Origin: Candidatus Auribacter fodinae
GTDB taxonomy: Bacteria > Auribacterota > Auribacteria > Auribacterales > Auribacteraceae
NCBI GenBank assembly: GCA_003599815.1
Contig: QZJZ01000074.1
Span: 1-42,742, forward strand
Direction of reading: 5' to 3'
DNA length: 42,742 nt
The notes below the pieces were generated by a model, which made no database searches, was not told the origin of the DNA, and saw nothing but the letters and a program-made list of their open reading frames with translations. Every line of letters begins with the position of its first letter. The first letter of the stretch is position 1. This document shows, one piece after another, positions 26,350 through 34,503 of this stretch. The position numbers and the translations under genes are program-made.

Positions 26350-28865
26350 GATACAATCCCCTTTTTTTCTTCGGATTCAGTGGATATTTTACACGCTTTA
26401 CGCTGTGAAAGGATTCGACAGGTAATAGCCAGTATAAGCACTATCACCATAGACACAAACTTAAACGGATTCCAGTAAAATGTAGTGTACGCTATGCCGA
26501 ATACCGCGACCGCCAGCATGACAAAACAACTGCACCACTTGCACAGAATCCCTTTATTCTCAGCAACAAACAGCCGTTTTTGCAATACGGTAATCAAGGC
26601 AGGCAACGCAAACAAAGTAACGAACGCGGAGCAGAACATAATCGCCATCATAAAAAAACCGACTGTTTTGTACGGTACCAGCGGAGCAAGCATCAACGGC
26701 GTAAAGCCGATGGCTATGACCAGAGCATTACGCGATATCGCCCTGCCGGAACTGCCGAACAGTTCACGATTGGTTTCCATCCATGACCCGAACTTCTTAT
26801 GAATTTCACGGGTTCGTTCCAGAAAATGGATCGCAAAATCGACTGATAAGCCGAGTGTCAATGATGACAACACCGCCGTGGGCATATCGTAATCTTTGCC
26901 AATCCAGCCGATCAGCCCGTAAATCAACGCTATGGTTATGGACAACGGCACCATAGCCAGAAAGCCCCAGAGCGCAGACCGGAATAAAAACGCCATCATG
27001 ACAAACACCATCACAAAACTGCCGAGCAGTGAATTAAGCATGCCGCCCACCATTCTGTCCTGCCACACGGTATTGATGAACGTCAACCCCGCCCAATCGA
27101 ATTCAAACGGTATGGGAGGCTGATTCTGCTTGATATATTCTTCAACCTGCCCGACAACCCGTTCCATATCCTGATTGTCGCCGCTTTTGAGCTGAATCCA
27201 GATATTGACCTTGTTATAATCGGGTGTTGTCAGGTGCCACAGGTCGTCCGGCTTGTGCGAATTCTGAAATGATATCAGGCACTGCGCCACCGCTTCAGGA
27301 GAATCAGGTATACGATAATAATCAGGGTTGCCTTCCAACAACTCGGAATATATTTTTTTCACCACATCAGCAAGAGTAGTGGCTTTGCCCACATCACCTT
27401 TCTGTACAAGATAATCATCAAGGGCGCTGATATAATTGAGCATCTCCGGCTGTTTAAATGTCTCTTCCTGTGCCCCTTTTAAAACAAGATACGCAGTATA
27501 CGTACCGCCGAAATGCTCATTCAGCACGACATCCGCCACACGGATAGGGTGGTCCGGCCTGAACCATTTGACAGGGTTGTCATTAATATTGATTTTCATT
27601 ATCCCTATTATGGAAAACACTATCAAAACACCAAAAAACGCTATAAGCAGTTTGCTGAACCGAACGGAAACAGAACTGACCGATTTGAGGAATTTGGCAA
27701 GAACGCTGTTTTCTTCTTCATGCTCACGAATCCCGAAATTCTGAAGCGATTTTTCAGGAAGGAGCAGTGTATATGCCGGTATAAATGTCATGGTCAATAA
27801 CCATGCTACGCCCACACCTATTGAAACAAATACTCCGAATACCTGAACCGGCGGTATGGGAGTAAGCGCCAGAGACATAAAACCCGCCATAGTGGTTAGT
27901 GAGGTATACAGCATCGGAGAAAACAGGTGGTGCATCACCTGTGATATTGTTTTCCGTTTGTCGCGGGTACGCGGGTAGTGATCGTAAAACTCGCTTAAAA
28001 TATGTACGGAATCGACTACGGAAATCGGCATAAGAAAAATAGGGATCATGGAACTCATTATATGCACGGTAAACCCGAATCCGATCAGCAGGCCCATGGT
28101 GATAATCACAGTCATCATGGCAAGAACCATAGGGGCAATAATGACTGATATTTTACGGAACGACATCCATAGCATGATAAAAATAATCAACCCAGCCATA
28201 GGAGCCGATATCGCCATCTGGCGAAACATCTCCACCCCAAAGGTATCTTCAGCCACCGGCAATCCGGTGATGTGATACTGCTCATTACCGCTGAACCCTG
28301 AGGCGATCTTCTGTATCTCCTTTGAAATACGGTAACTCATATCTTTTGATTTGATAGGTATATACAACGCAAGCGCATGCCCGTCTTCGGAAATGAGGGT
28401 ATTGTTCAGCATCGGGTTGTTTTTCGCTTCGTCGCGTATCTGAAGAGCCTCTTCCTGCGTCTTAGGCGGCTGAGCCATCAGCCACTTGAATTCTACCGCT
28501 CCGAGTCCTGCCTGCGTTATGGAATCTGTGGTTGAGGGGCTGATTATGTTGCGGGCGATGACCCCGTCGATAAGCTTAATCTTCTCAGTAATCTCATATA
28601 TTTTCGTAAGAGAATCGATATTGAATATGCCGTGCGCATCCTCATCGTTCACAATCCCGAGAATAAGGAAATCATACAGGTCAAACTCCTGTTTAACTTC
28701 ATGATGAAACCTGCGCACAAACGTGTCTTCGGACAGCATATTTTCAGGATCAGTATCTATTTTTATGCGCGGTATAAACAGCCCGATCCCGATTGCCGCC
28801 GCAATACTAAGTATGATGATTAACTTCGGATACGATGTAACCAAATCTATAAGATTCTTCTTCAT
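26346..28865 (-). CDS. MMPL-type RND transporter
   Basis: 839 residues with the RND layout of two repeats: a TM helix, a periplasmic domain, five further helices, and the same again (helices near 15-30, 215-375, 400-425 and 615-760). Motifs include DTDPENMLSED after TM1, PISVVDSVHILSEFYDHY, and SLTLGLSVDFAIHFLERTRE in TM10. This is the sterol-sensing-like MMPL/HAE-3 group, which exports lipids and other hydrophobic molecules using the proton gradient, not the drug-efflux AcrB type. The cytoplasmic C-terminus is extended with two more hydrophobic stretches. ATGA overlaps on both sides tie it to the thioredoxin and the LolA-like gene. Confidence 0.8.
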   Translation of the reverse strand: MKKNLIDLVTSYPKLIIILSIAAAIGIGLFIPRIKIDTDPENMLSEDTFVRRFHHEVKQEFDLYDFLILGIVNDEDAHGIFNIDSLTKIYEITEKIKLIDGVIARNIISPSTTDSITQAGLGAVEFKWLMAQPPKTQEEALQIRDEAKNNPMLNNTLISEDGHALALYIPIKSKDMSYRISKEIQKIASGFSGNEQYHITGLPVAEDTFGVEMFRQMAISAPMAGLIIFIMLWMSFRKISVIIAPMVLAMMTVIITMGLLIGFGFTVHIMSSMIPIFLMPISVVDSVHILSEFYDHYPRTRDKRKTISQVMHHLFSPMLYTSLTTMAGFMSLALTPIPPVQVFGVFVSIGVGVAWLLTMTFIPAYTLLLPEKSLQNFGIREHEEENSVLAKFLKSVSSVSVRFSKLLIAFFGVLIVFSIIGIMKININDNPVKWFRPDHPIRVADVVLNEHFGGTYTAYLVLKGAQEETFKQPEMLNYISALDDYLVQKGDVGKATTLADVVKKIYSELLEGNPDYYRIPDSPEAVAQCLISFQNSHKPDDLWHLTTPDYNKVNIWIQLKSGDNQDMERVVGQVEEYIKQNQPPIPFEFDWAGLTFINTVWQDRMVGGMLNSLLGSFVMVFVMMAFLFRSALWGFLAMVPLSITIALIYGLIGWIGKDYDMPTAVLSSLTLGLSVDFAIHFLERTREIHKKFGSWMETNRELFGSSGRAISRNALVIAIGFTPLMLAPLVPYKTVGFFMMAIMFCSAFVTLFALPALITVLQKRLFVAENKGILCKWCSCFVMLAVAVFGIAYTTFYWNPFKFVSMVIVLILAITCRILSQRKACKISTESEEKKGIVS

Positions 28866-29191
28866 TGCTGTCCCTCGCCCGCCGCAGATAAAACAGCGGT
28901 TTTAAGGTTTTTCTTATCCTGCAGTCCAACCAGCCTTTGTTTTTCCCTGCCGTTTTTAAACAGAATCAGCGTCGGGATACTGAAAATATTGTATTGTGCC
29001 GCAAGGTGCTGATTCGCGTCCACATCCACTTTGCCCACAACAACTGCGCCGCTGTGTTCACTGGCGAAATCTTCAAGAACCGGAGCCTGCAAACGGCACG
29101 GCCCGCACCACGGCGCGAAAAAATCGATAAGCACAGGTTTGTCTGTTGATTCGAGCAATGTCGCTAATGTTTGAGATGTATAATCCTTCAT
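28862..29191 (-). CDS. trxA: Thioredoxin
   Basis: 109 residues with the active site WCGPC (C29, C32), the cis-proline segment SIPTLILFKNG, and a typical thioredoxin length. There is no signal peptide, so it acts in the cytoplasm, reducing disulfides at the expense of thioredoxin reductase. It is the first gene of the sigma-54 operon, with AGGAG eight bases before its ATG and its stop overlapping the RND start. A housekeeping thioredoxin may exist elsewhere, so the symbol names the family and not necessarily the principal copy. Confidence 0.9.
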   Translation of the reverse strand: MKDYTSQTLATLLESTDKPVLIDFFAPWCGPCRLQAPVLEDFASEHSGAVVVGKVDVDANQHLAAQYNIFSIPTLILFKNGREKQRLVGLQDKKNLKTAVLSAAGEGQQ

Positions 29192-29234
29192 TGTGTGATC
29201 TCCTCTCTGTTAAGGTTTTCATACAATGCCACAT

Positions 29235-29250
29235 TGCAACCAATATGCCA
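29235..29250 (-). promoter_or_regulatory. Sigma-54 (-24/-12) promoter of the thioredoxin-RND operon
   Basis: The minus strand reads TGGCATATTGGTTGCA. This fits the consensus TGGCACR-N4-TTGCW with exact spacing and only two deviations in the variable part of the first element. Transcription would start near 29224, giving a leader of about 30 bases to the thioredoxin ATG. The neighbouring gene encodes a sigma-54 activator, which strengthens the call. Confidence 0.75.
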
Positions 29251-29341
29251 GCCTTGAATCAGGCGTAACAAAAATACATCACAACATATTCATATAAAGT
29301 GAATTAAAATATTTTAACATCGTTGATCCAGAACACATTAA

Positions 29342-29391
29342 TGTTAATTTATTTGTTAATAATTAACACTTAAATTAACATATGATTAACA
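29342..29391. promoter_or_regulatory. Upstream activator sites for the sigma-54 activator
   Basis: A perfect palindrome TGTTAATAATTAACA lies at 29354-29368, flanked by further half-sites: TGTTAA at 29342, and ATTAACA at 29374 and 29385. Half-site spacing is about 11-12 bp, one helical turn. The cluster is centred about 137 bp upstream of the inferred start, the usual enhancer distance for sigma-54 promoters. Confidence 0.6.
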
Positions 29392-29397
29392 CCTAAG

Positions 29398-30750
29398 TTA
29401 CAACAATCCGTACCGCTTCATCCGCTTCCACACGGTTACCCGCGAAACGTCCAGCAACTGCGCGGCGAGGCTCCGGTTACCGCCCGCCTGTTGTAAGGCT
29501 TCTATAAGCATTTCTTTTTCGTGCCGTTTGGGCGAAAGCTGTTGTCTATGTTTACATAAAGCCCCTCCGCTGTTTTCACTGAAGAGTTCATGGGGCAAAT
29601 CTGAGATTTGAATACTATCCGACCGGCAGAGCACATAGGCATGTTCAATGGCGTTTTCCAGTTCCCGTACATTGCCCGGCCAGCAATAATCGAGCATATA
29701 TTTCAGCGCCTCAGGATCAACTCCCTTTATTGATTTACCCGTGCTTTCGTTAAACCTGCCGATGAAATAATCGATCAAGAGAGGGATATCCTCTTTTCTT
29801 TCCCGCAGAGGAGGTAACGTCACAGGGAATACTTTCAGCCGGTAATAGAGGTCTTCCCTGAATGTGCCGTCAGATAACATTTTCGTCAAATCCCTGTTTG
29901 TAGCGGTAACAATACGTGCGTCGATTTTTTTACTGGTATGGTCGCCAAGCCGTTCTATGGTCTTTGTTTGCAGTACTCTGAGAAGTTTCACCTGAATAAG
30001 CGGGCTGATATCGCCTATTTCATCGAGAAAAATGGTTCCGCCATCAGCCACTTCAAAACGGCCTTCCTTATCACGAAGCGCCCCGGTAAAAGCGCCTTTC
30101 ACATGTCCGAACAGTTCGCTTTCGAGCAGTGTTTCAGGGAACGCGGAGCAGTTGACAGTCACCATTACCTTATCTTTGCGGCCGCTGTTATAATGGATTG
30201 CCCGCGCGGCAAGTTCTTTGCCCGTACCGCTTTCGCCAAGCAGGAGCACTGTGGCGTCCGATTCTGCCGCCCGTTCCAGCATATGATACACACGCCGCAT
30301 CGGTTCGCTTCTTCCTATAATGGAACCGAACGAATACCGGTTCGCAAGCGACTGCGATAAACTTTTGTATTGCTCCTCAATATTATGGAAATAGGTGATG
30401 TCAGTCATGGTACCGACAATGCCGACAGGTTTCTTTGCCTGATCGGTCAGCAGAGACGAACTCATCAGGATCGAAATCAACATACCGTTTTTATGTTTAA
30501 AAAAACATTCGCAGTTGCGCAGTTTGCCCCCGCAGAAGACCGAGCACAACTCATCATTTTTCGCTGGCGTATCAGGGCGGGCAGGGAGAAAATACCGGCA
30601 GAGGTTGCCGCTTATTTCCGTACGCGTATAGCCGGTCATGTCTTCTGCCGCCTGATTCCAGAAAGTTATTGTTCCGTTGAAATCAGTAGTAAAAATACCT
30701 ACCGGCACAGCGCTTAGCATTGAGCGTAATTCTTTTTCCGAGATAGTCAT
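29398..30750 (-). CDS. PAS-AAA+-Fis sigma-54-dependent transcriptional activator
   Basis: About 450 residues; the ATG at 30750 is used, and a GTG two codons upstream is possible. Neither has a good ribosome-binding site. A PAS domain (about 5-120) contains five cysteines (C51, C69, C73, C80, C82). An AAA+ domain (about 145-380) has Walker A GESGTGKE, the sigma-54 contact loop GAFTGA, Walker [12 protein letters not shown], and the R-finger region FREDLYYRL. The C-terminal Fis-type HTH is [22 protein letters not shown]. It hydrolyses ATP to remodel closed sigma-54 complexes. Lying directly upstream of the palindromes and the -24/-12 promoter, it almost certainly controls the thioredoxin-RND operon. 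The signal is sensed by PAS; there is no receiver domain. Confidence 0.9.
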   Translation of the reverse strand: MTISEKELRSMLSAVPVGIFTTDFNGTITFWNQAAEDMTGYTRTEISGNLCRYFLPARPDTPAKNDELCSVFCGGKLRNCECFFKHKNGMLISILMSSSLLTDQAKKPVGIVGTMTDITYFHNIEEQYKSLSQSLANRYSFGSIIGRSEPMRRVYHMLERAAESDATVLLLGESGTGKELAARAIHYNSGRKDKVMVTVNCSAFPETLLESELFGHVKGAFTGALRDKEGRFEVADGGTIFLDEIGDISPLIQVKLLRVLQTKTIERLGDHTSKKIDARIVTATNRDLTKMLSDGTFREDLYYRLKVFPVTLPPLRERKEDIPLLIDYFIGRFNESTGKSIKGVDPEALKYMLDYCWPGNVRELENAIEHAYVLCRSDSIQISDLPHELFSENSGGALCKHRQQLSPKRHEKEMLIEALQQAGGNRSLAAQLLDVSRVTVWKRMKRYGLL

Positions 30751-31125
30751 ATTCACACACAGCGTTTCTTATTAATCATTTTACTGCGCGATACAGGTTA
30801 ATATCCTATCGTTATGACAGGAAAAAATGCCGACATATTTTACCTATTCTAGTATTATAATAAATCAGACCACAAGTTTTTTTAATATTTTTTCAACTGC
30901 AAGATGGTACTGCTTTTTCATTCTGCCGTTATACTGACATATTTTTTTCCCTGTCATTGAAACATAATTATGAAGATTTTGTCATATGTAGTCTGCTATA
31001 ATATAACATGTAACTGCCTTCTATGATGTAAACAATGATTTTTATTAGAGCACGCTGTATGTGCTCTTTAATAAATAAACATGAACAGTACATTCCATGC
31101 CGCAACATGTATGAAGGAGACTACC
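30751..31125. other. Divergent intergenic region between the activator and the propeller-like protein
   Basis: 375 bp, AT-rich, without a gene I can support. It holds a long-range inverted repeat: ATGACAGGAAAAAAT at 30814-30828 faces its near-complement at 30941-30957. A GACATATTTT direct repeat sits beside each arm. The plus-strand promoter at 30994-31002 is listed separately. A minus-strand TATAAT at 30854-30859 could serve the activator, but no -35 is convincing. Confidence 0.5.
30994..31002 (+). promoter_or_regulatory. Extended -10 promoter for the propeller-like protein gene
   Basis: TGCTATAAT contains both the TG extension and a perfect TATAAT. No good -35 is seen at 17 bp, which is normal for extended -10 promoters. 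The leader to the ATG at 31126 is about 115 bases. Confidence 0.45.
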
Positions 31126-32412
31126 ATGAAGACCCTGATGACTGCATCGCTAATAACACTAACCCTTGGGCTAACGGCGACATCTTATGCCGCAAAAGAC
31201 ATCTATTTCAACAGCCAGAATGATTACGTACGCCCGCAGACTGCCCGAAGCAGCACATCTTATTTTGTCGTCGGACAGCAGGCGGCTCATAGCTCCCCAT
31301 ATTATAATGCAACCATCCAGAAAGCGGTCGGCTGTTCATTCGACCTTGAGGGCAACCCGTTACCCGCCGGAAAAATAGCGTTCAGCAATATGTCCCTTAA
31401 CCCCGATGTGGCGAGCAATGGTACGAATTTTCTGGTTGTCTGGCTTCAAACAGCAGTAGCTTCCGGGGAAAATAAACAAGTCCGCGGGCAACTTATAAGC
31501 GCTCAGGGTGAAAAAATCGGTGCCGAAATAATCATTAACGAATCATGGCCCGGATTGTATGGCGAAGTGGCTGTCGCTTCAGACGGGTATGACTATTTTG
31601 TGATATGGACTGAATCGTATCACAGCACACGGGTTCTGGGGAGAAAAGTCGCCGCTGACGGTACACTCGGTGAGGTAAAAGTAATCTTGGGCATGGGGTT
31701 CGCCCGGTCAATTGATATTGAAAGCAATAAGTATCCGTACGAAACCTATCGAAGCTACATGGTTGTATACAGTTATTACCCGTATAACGGTTGGAACAGG
31801 GGCTACAATATATGCGGACAGCTTCTTGATTTCAATGGCAATACGATAATACCGCATACAGAAATCGCCACTCAATACCTCGACCAGCATCATGAAAACG
31901 TGAATATCAGTACCAATGGGTTCAGTTATCTGGTCGCATGGGATACAGCGCAAAGCAGTACCGCCTATGCAGGCATCAGGGGGCGGGCAGTGTATAGCTT
32001 CGTCAATGTATTCAGCTATATGTACTTCCTGTCAAGTGAAATGCAAATCAGTACAAACGATGGTACGCAGATCGAAGTTGCCCCTGCGGCGGCAGGCGGG
32101 CGTGACTATTATTATCTGGTGACATGGCAGGCTGAAGATACCGGAAGCCTTGGCATTTTCGGTCAGTTCGTGACATATTACGGTACTAAATTAGGTGAGG
32201 AATTCCGCCTCAACGCAAAAACATACCGCGACCAGCAATGCCCTGCTGTGGCTTCCGATTCGCGTATCTATTCCAACCCGAATCCGGCAGACCTCCGCCG
32301 TTTTGTAATCTGGGCGTCAAACCATACTGACGCCGGAAGCCATCGCCTTCCGAGAGACGGATATAACCTGTATGGCGACTTCTTCACAACCAGTGACAGG
32401 AATCCGAAATAA
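31126..32412 (+). CDS. Secreted propeller-like repeat protein
   Basis: 428 residues from the ATG at 31126, set by AAGGAG six bases upstream; an ATG at 31081 has no ribosome-binding site and would bury the signal peptide. The signal peptide (KTLMTASLITLTLGL) is cleaved near SYAAKD. About six repeats of 50-60 residues follow, each with a pattern like PDVASNGTNFLVVW and then xGQLISAQGEKIGAE. They resemble the YLVVW-type repeats of secreted bacterial beta-propellers. No enzyme motif is visible. It is likely a surface or extracellular binding protein, transcribed alone, with a clear terminator after it. Confidence 0.7.
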   Translation: MKTLMTASLITLTLGLTATSYAAKDIYFNSQNDYVRPQTARSSTSYFVVGQQAAHSSPYYNATIQKAVGCSFDLEGNPLPAGKIAFSNMSLNPDVASNGTNFLVVWLQTAVASGENKQVRGQLISAQGEKIGAEIIINESWPGLYGEVAVASDGYDYFVIWTESYHSTRVLGRKVAADGTLGEVKVILGMGFARSIDIESNKYPYETYRSYMVVYSYYPYNGWNRGYNICGQLLDFNGNTIIPHTEIATQYLDQHHENVNISTNGFSYLVAWDTAQSSTAYAGIRGRAVYSFVNVFSYMYFLSSEMQISTNDGTQIEVAPAAAGGRDYYYLVTWQAEDTGSLGIFGQFVTYYGTKLGEEFRLNAKTYRDQQCPAVASDSRIYSNPNPADLRRFVIWASNHTDAGSHRLPRDGYNLYGDFFTTSDRNPK

Positions 32413-32433
32413 CCAACTCAATAATAATAAGTT

Positions 32434-32466
32434 AAGGCGCAATTGAAATATATTGCGCCTTTTTTG
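32434..32466 (+). terminator. Rho-independent terminator after the propeller-like protein gene
   Basis: AAGGCGCAAT pairs perfectly with ATTGCGCCTT across an 8-base loop and is followed by TTTTTG. It starts about 22 bases after the stop codon. Confidence 0.9.
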
Positions 32467-32600
32467 TTTATGCCCGCATCAAAGATAAATACCTTTCCGA
32501 TACTAAAATTTGCTTTATTTCATCGATTTTAAAGAGTATATTAAGGCATATTTATGTCATGCCTTTTAATCTCACCAACCATTTTAAGGAGTACCTTACT

Positions 32601-34502
32601 ATGAAATACAGCCGTTATCTTTTTGTATATTCCTTTCTAATTACAATGAGTATTTTATCTGGCTGTGCGCCTCAGTATTCGTATAAGTATGTCGATCAGT
32701 TTCAGATGTTTAAACGGCTGGACCAGACCGTTCTCAATTCTTCATCAATTAGCCCGGGCACGGAACAAACACTGCGCCTTTTGTTTCTTGACAAAAAGCT
32801 TGGTTCCGATCCTGAATTTGCATTCAGCGAACTTGAGAAACAATACAAAACGACCCATGATCCTAATTTAATGATTGCCATTTCCGAACTATCCGTTCTT
32901 AAAGCGCGCACGTTCGAACGTAAAGAACCCAAAACCGCTATCGCCCTGTATCTTAATGCCTCGGCATACGCCCATGACTTTTTAATTGAAAGCTCACAAT
33001 TAATGCAAAAAACAAACCTCACACCTTCGTTCCGGTTCATGGTTGACATTTACAACATGTCCATATCCAATATAGCAGAAATACTGATTAACAGAAAAAT
33101 CCGCATAACGGGCGAGACATTATCATCACGTTATCAATCGTCCAGCTACAAGCTGGATATTCAGCGGACAGGCGACAATATCTGGGATCCAAAACAGTTT
33201 GATTTTTTACAGCCGTCAAACCAGATTGAGACCAGAGGATTTAAAAACACCTATCTGACTAAAGGAATCGGCGCGCCTCTCGTAGGGCTCATAGAAAAGC
33301 CCAAAGAAAAAGGATTCGGCGATTATGTACCGTCTAAAGGACTGTCTTGCCCTTTAACCGCGCTGATATTATTTAGCGAGTTAGACACATCGTCCGAAAC
33401 GCAGGTACGAGACGCGACCATATATTGTTACGACCCGCTTGCGATAGATCACATAGAACTTCACGGCATTACCGTCCCTCTCGAGGCAAATTACACTACT
33501 CCGCTCGTTGTGCTCCTGAGCAAAATTCAGCCCCAAAAATCAAAACTGGTGAATATGTTCCGCAGTGATGAATTTGAACAGTTTGCGGGAATGTATATGC
33601 TCCAGCCCTACGACCCGGACAAAATCCCCGTGGTTCTTGTGCATGGTCTGATGTCCACTCCTGAAACATGGATGGAAATGTTTAATGATATTTACGGCAC
33701 CCCTGAACTTCGGGAAAAATACCAGATCTGGTTTTTCCAGTACCCGACAGGATTACCGATCATTTATTCCGCGTCATTACTGCGCAACGAACTTCTGGAA
33801 ATACAGCAAAAGTATGATCCCGATCATTCGAATCCGAAATTTAATCATATGATGCTTGTGGGACATAGCATGGGCGGGCTCCTCTCACGATTAATGGTTC
33901 AGCATAGCGGCACAACATACTGGGATACTGTTTGTGCAACGCCTTTTGAGTCTGTTGAGATAGATCCTGAGAAAAAAGGTTTACTTGAAAACGTTCTCTT
34001 TTTTGAACCGCTTCCTTTTATTAAACGAGTAGTGTTTGTCTCCACGCCTCACAGGGGAAGTCCGTTTGCCGATAAATGGATTACTCACATCGGAGCAGGC
34101 ATGATTAAACTCCCAAAAAATATTTTAGCGGTAGAAGATATTTTTAAGAACGAAAACATCGAGGTAGTTGATGAGTTAAAAGGCAAAAATAAAAGAAAAA
34201 TCAATACCTCGCTTGAACTCCTTTCACCCGAATCATCATTTATGAAAGCGACTAACTTAATATCGCTTAATGATAAAATACCGTATCATTCCATCATAGG
34301 AACTATCGTGGAACGTCCCGGTCCCGGAAGCACTGACGGCATTGTACCGTATGAAAGTTCTCATATCGAGAAAGCTGAATCTGAAAAACTGGTACCAGCC
34401 CCCCATAGCGCGCATAAACATCCGTATGCCATTCATGAAATAAAACGGATACTGGCATTACACGCCGGCCAATTTGAAAAAACTCTGCAGGATGGAGAAT
34501 GA
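32601..34502 (+). CDS. Alpha/beta-hydrolase lipoprotein (lipase/esterase-like)
   Basis: 633 residues from the ATG at 32601 (AAGGAG nine bases upstream). A lipoprotein signal ends in ILSGC, with Ala following the Cys, which suggests outer-membrane sorting. A helical N-terminal region of about 330 residues has no family I recognise. The hydrolase core starts at VPVVLVHGLMS near residue 345. Nucleophile Ser423 lies in GHSMGG; Asp579 in STDGIVPYE and a His in PHSAHKHP (602, 605 or 607) complete a plausible triad. STPHRGS is typical of the lipase/PGAP1-like group. The substrate may be a lipid ester or acylated envelope component. It is followed after one base by another hydrolase gene, so both are probably made from one transcript. 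Confidence 0.8.
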   Translation: MKYSRYLFVYSFLITMSILSGCAPQYSYKYVDQFQMFKRLDQTVLNSSSISPGTEQTLRLLFLDKKLGSDPEFAFSELEKQYKTTHDPNLMIAISELSVLKARTFERKEPKTAIALYLNASAYAHDFLIESSQLMQKTNLTPSFRFMVDIYNMSISNIAEILINRKIRITGETLSSRYQSSSYKLDIQRTGDNIWDPKQFDFLQPSNQIETRGFKNTYLTKGIGAPLVGLIEKPKEKGFGDYVPSKGLSCPLTALILFSELDTSSETQVRDATIYCYDPLAIDHIELHGITVPLEANYTTPLVVLLSKIQPQKSKLVNMFRSDEFEQFAGMYMLQPYDPDKIPVVLVHGLMSTPETWMEMFNDIYGTPELREKYQIWFFQYPTGLPIIYSASLLRNELLEIQQKYDPDHSNPKFNHMMLVGHSMGGLLSRLMVQHSGTTYWDTVCATPFESVEIDPEKKGLLENVLFFEPLPFIKRVVFVSTPHRGSPFADKWITHIGAGMIKLPKNILAVEDIFKNENIEVVDELKGKNKRKINTSLELLSPESSFMKATNLISLNDKIPYHSIIGTIVERPGPGSTDGIVPYESSHIEKAESEKLVPAPHSAHKHPYAIHEIKRILALHAGQFEKTLQDGE

Positions 34503-34503
34503 T

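Noticed and set aside
32510-32542. Promoter TTGCTT/TATATT before the lipoprotein hydrolase
   Set aside because: The 21-bp spacer is too long; a promoter is likely in this gap but I cannot place it.
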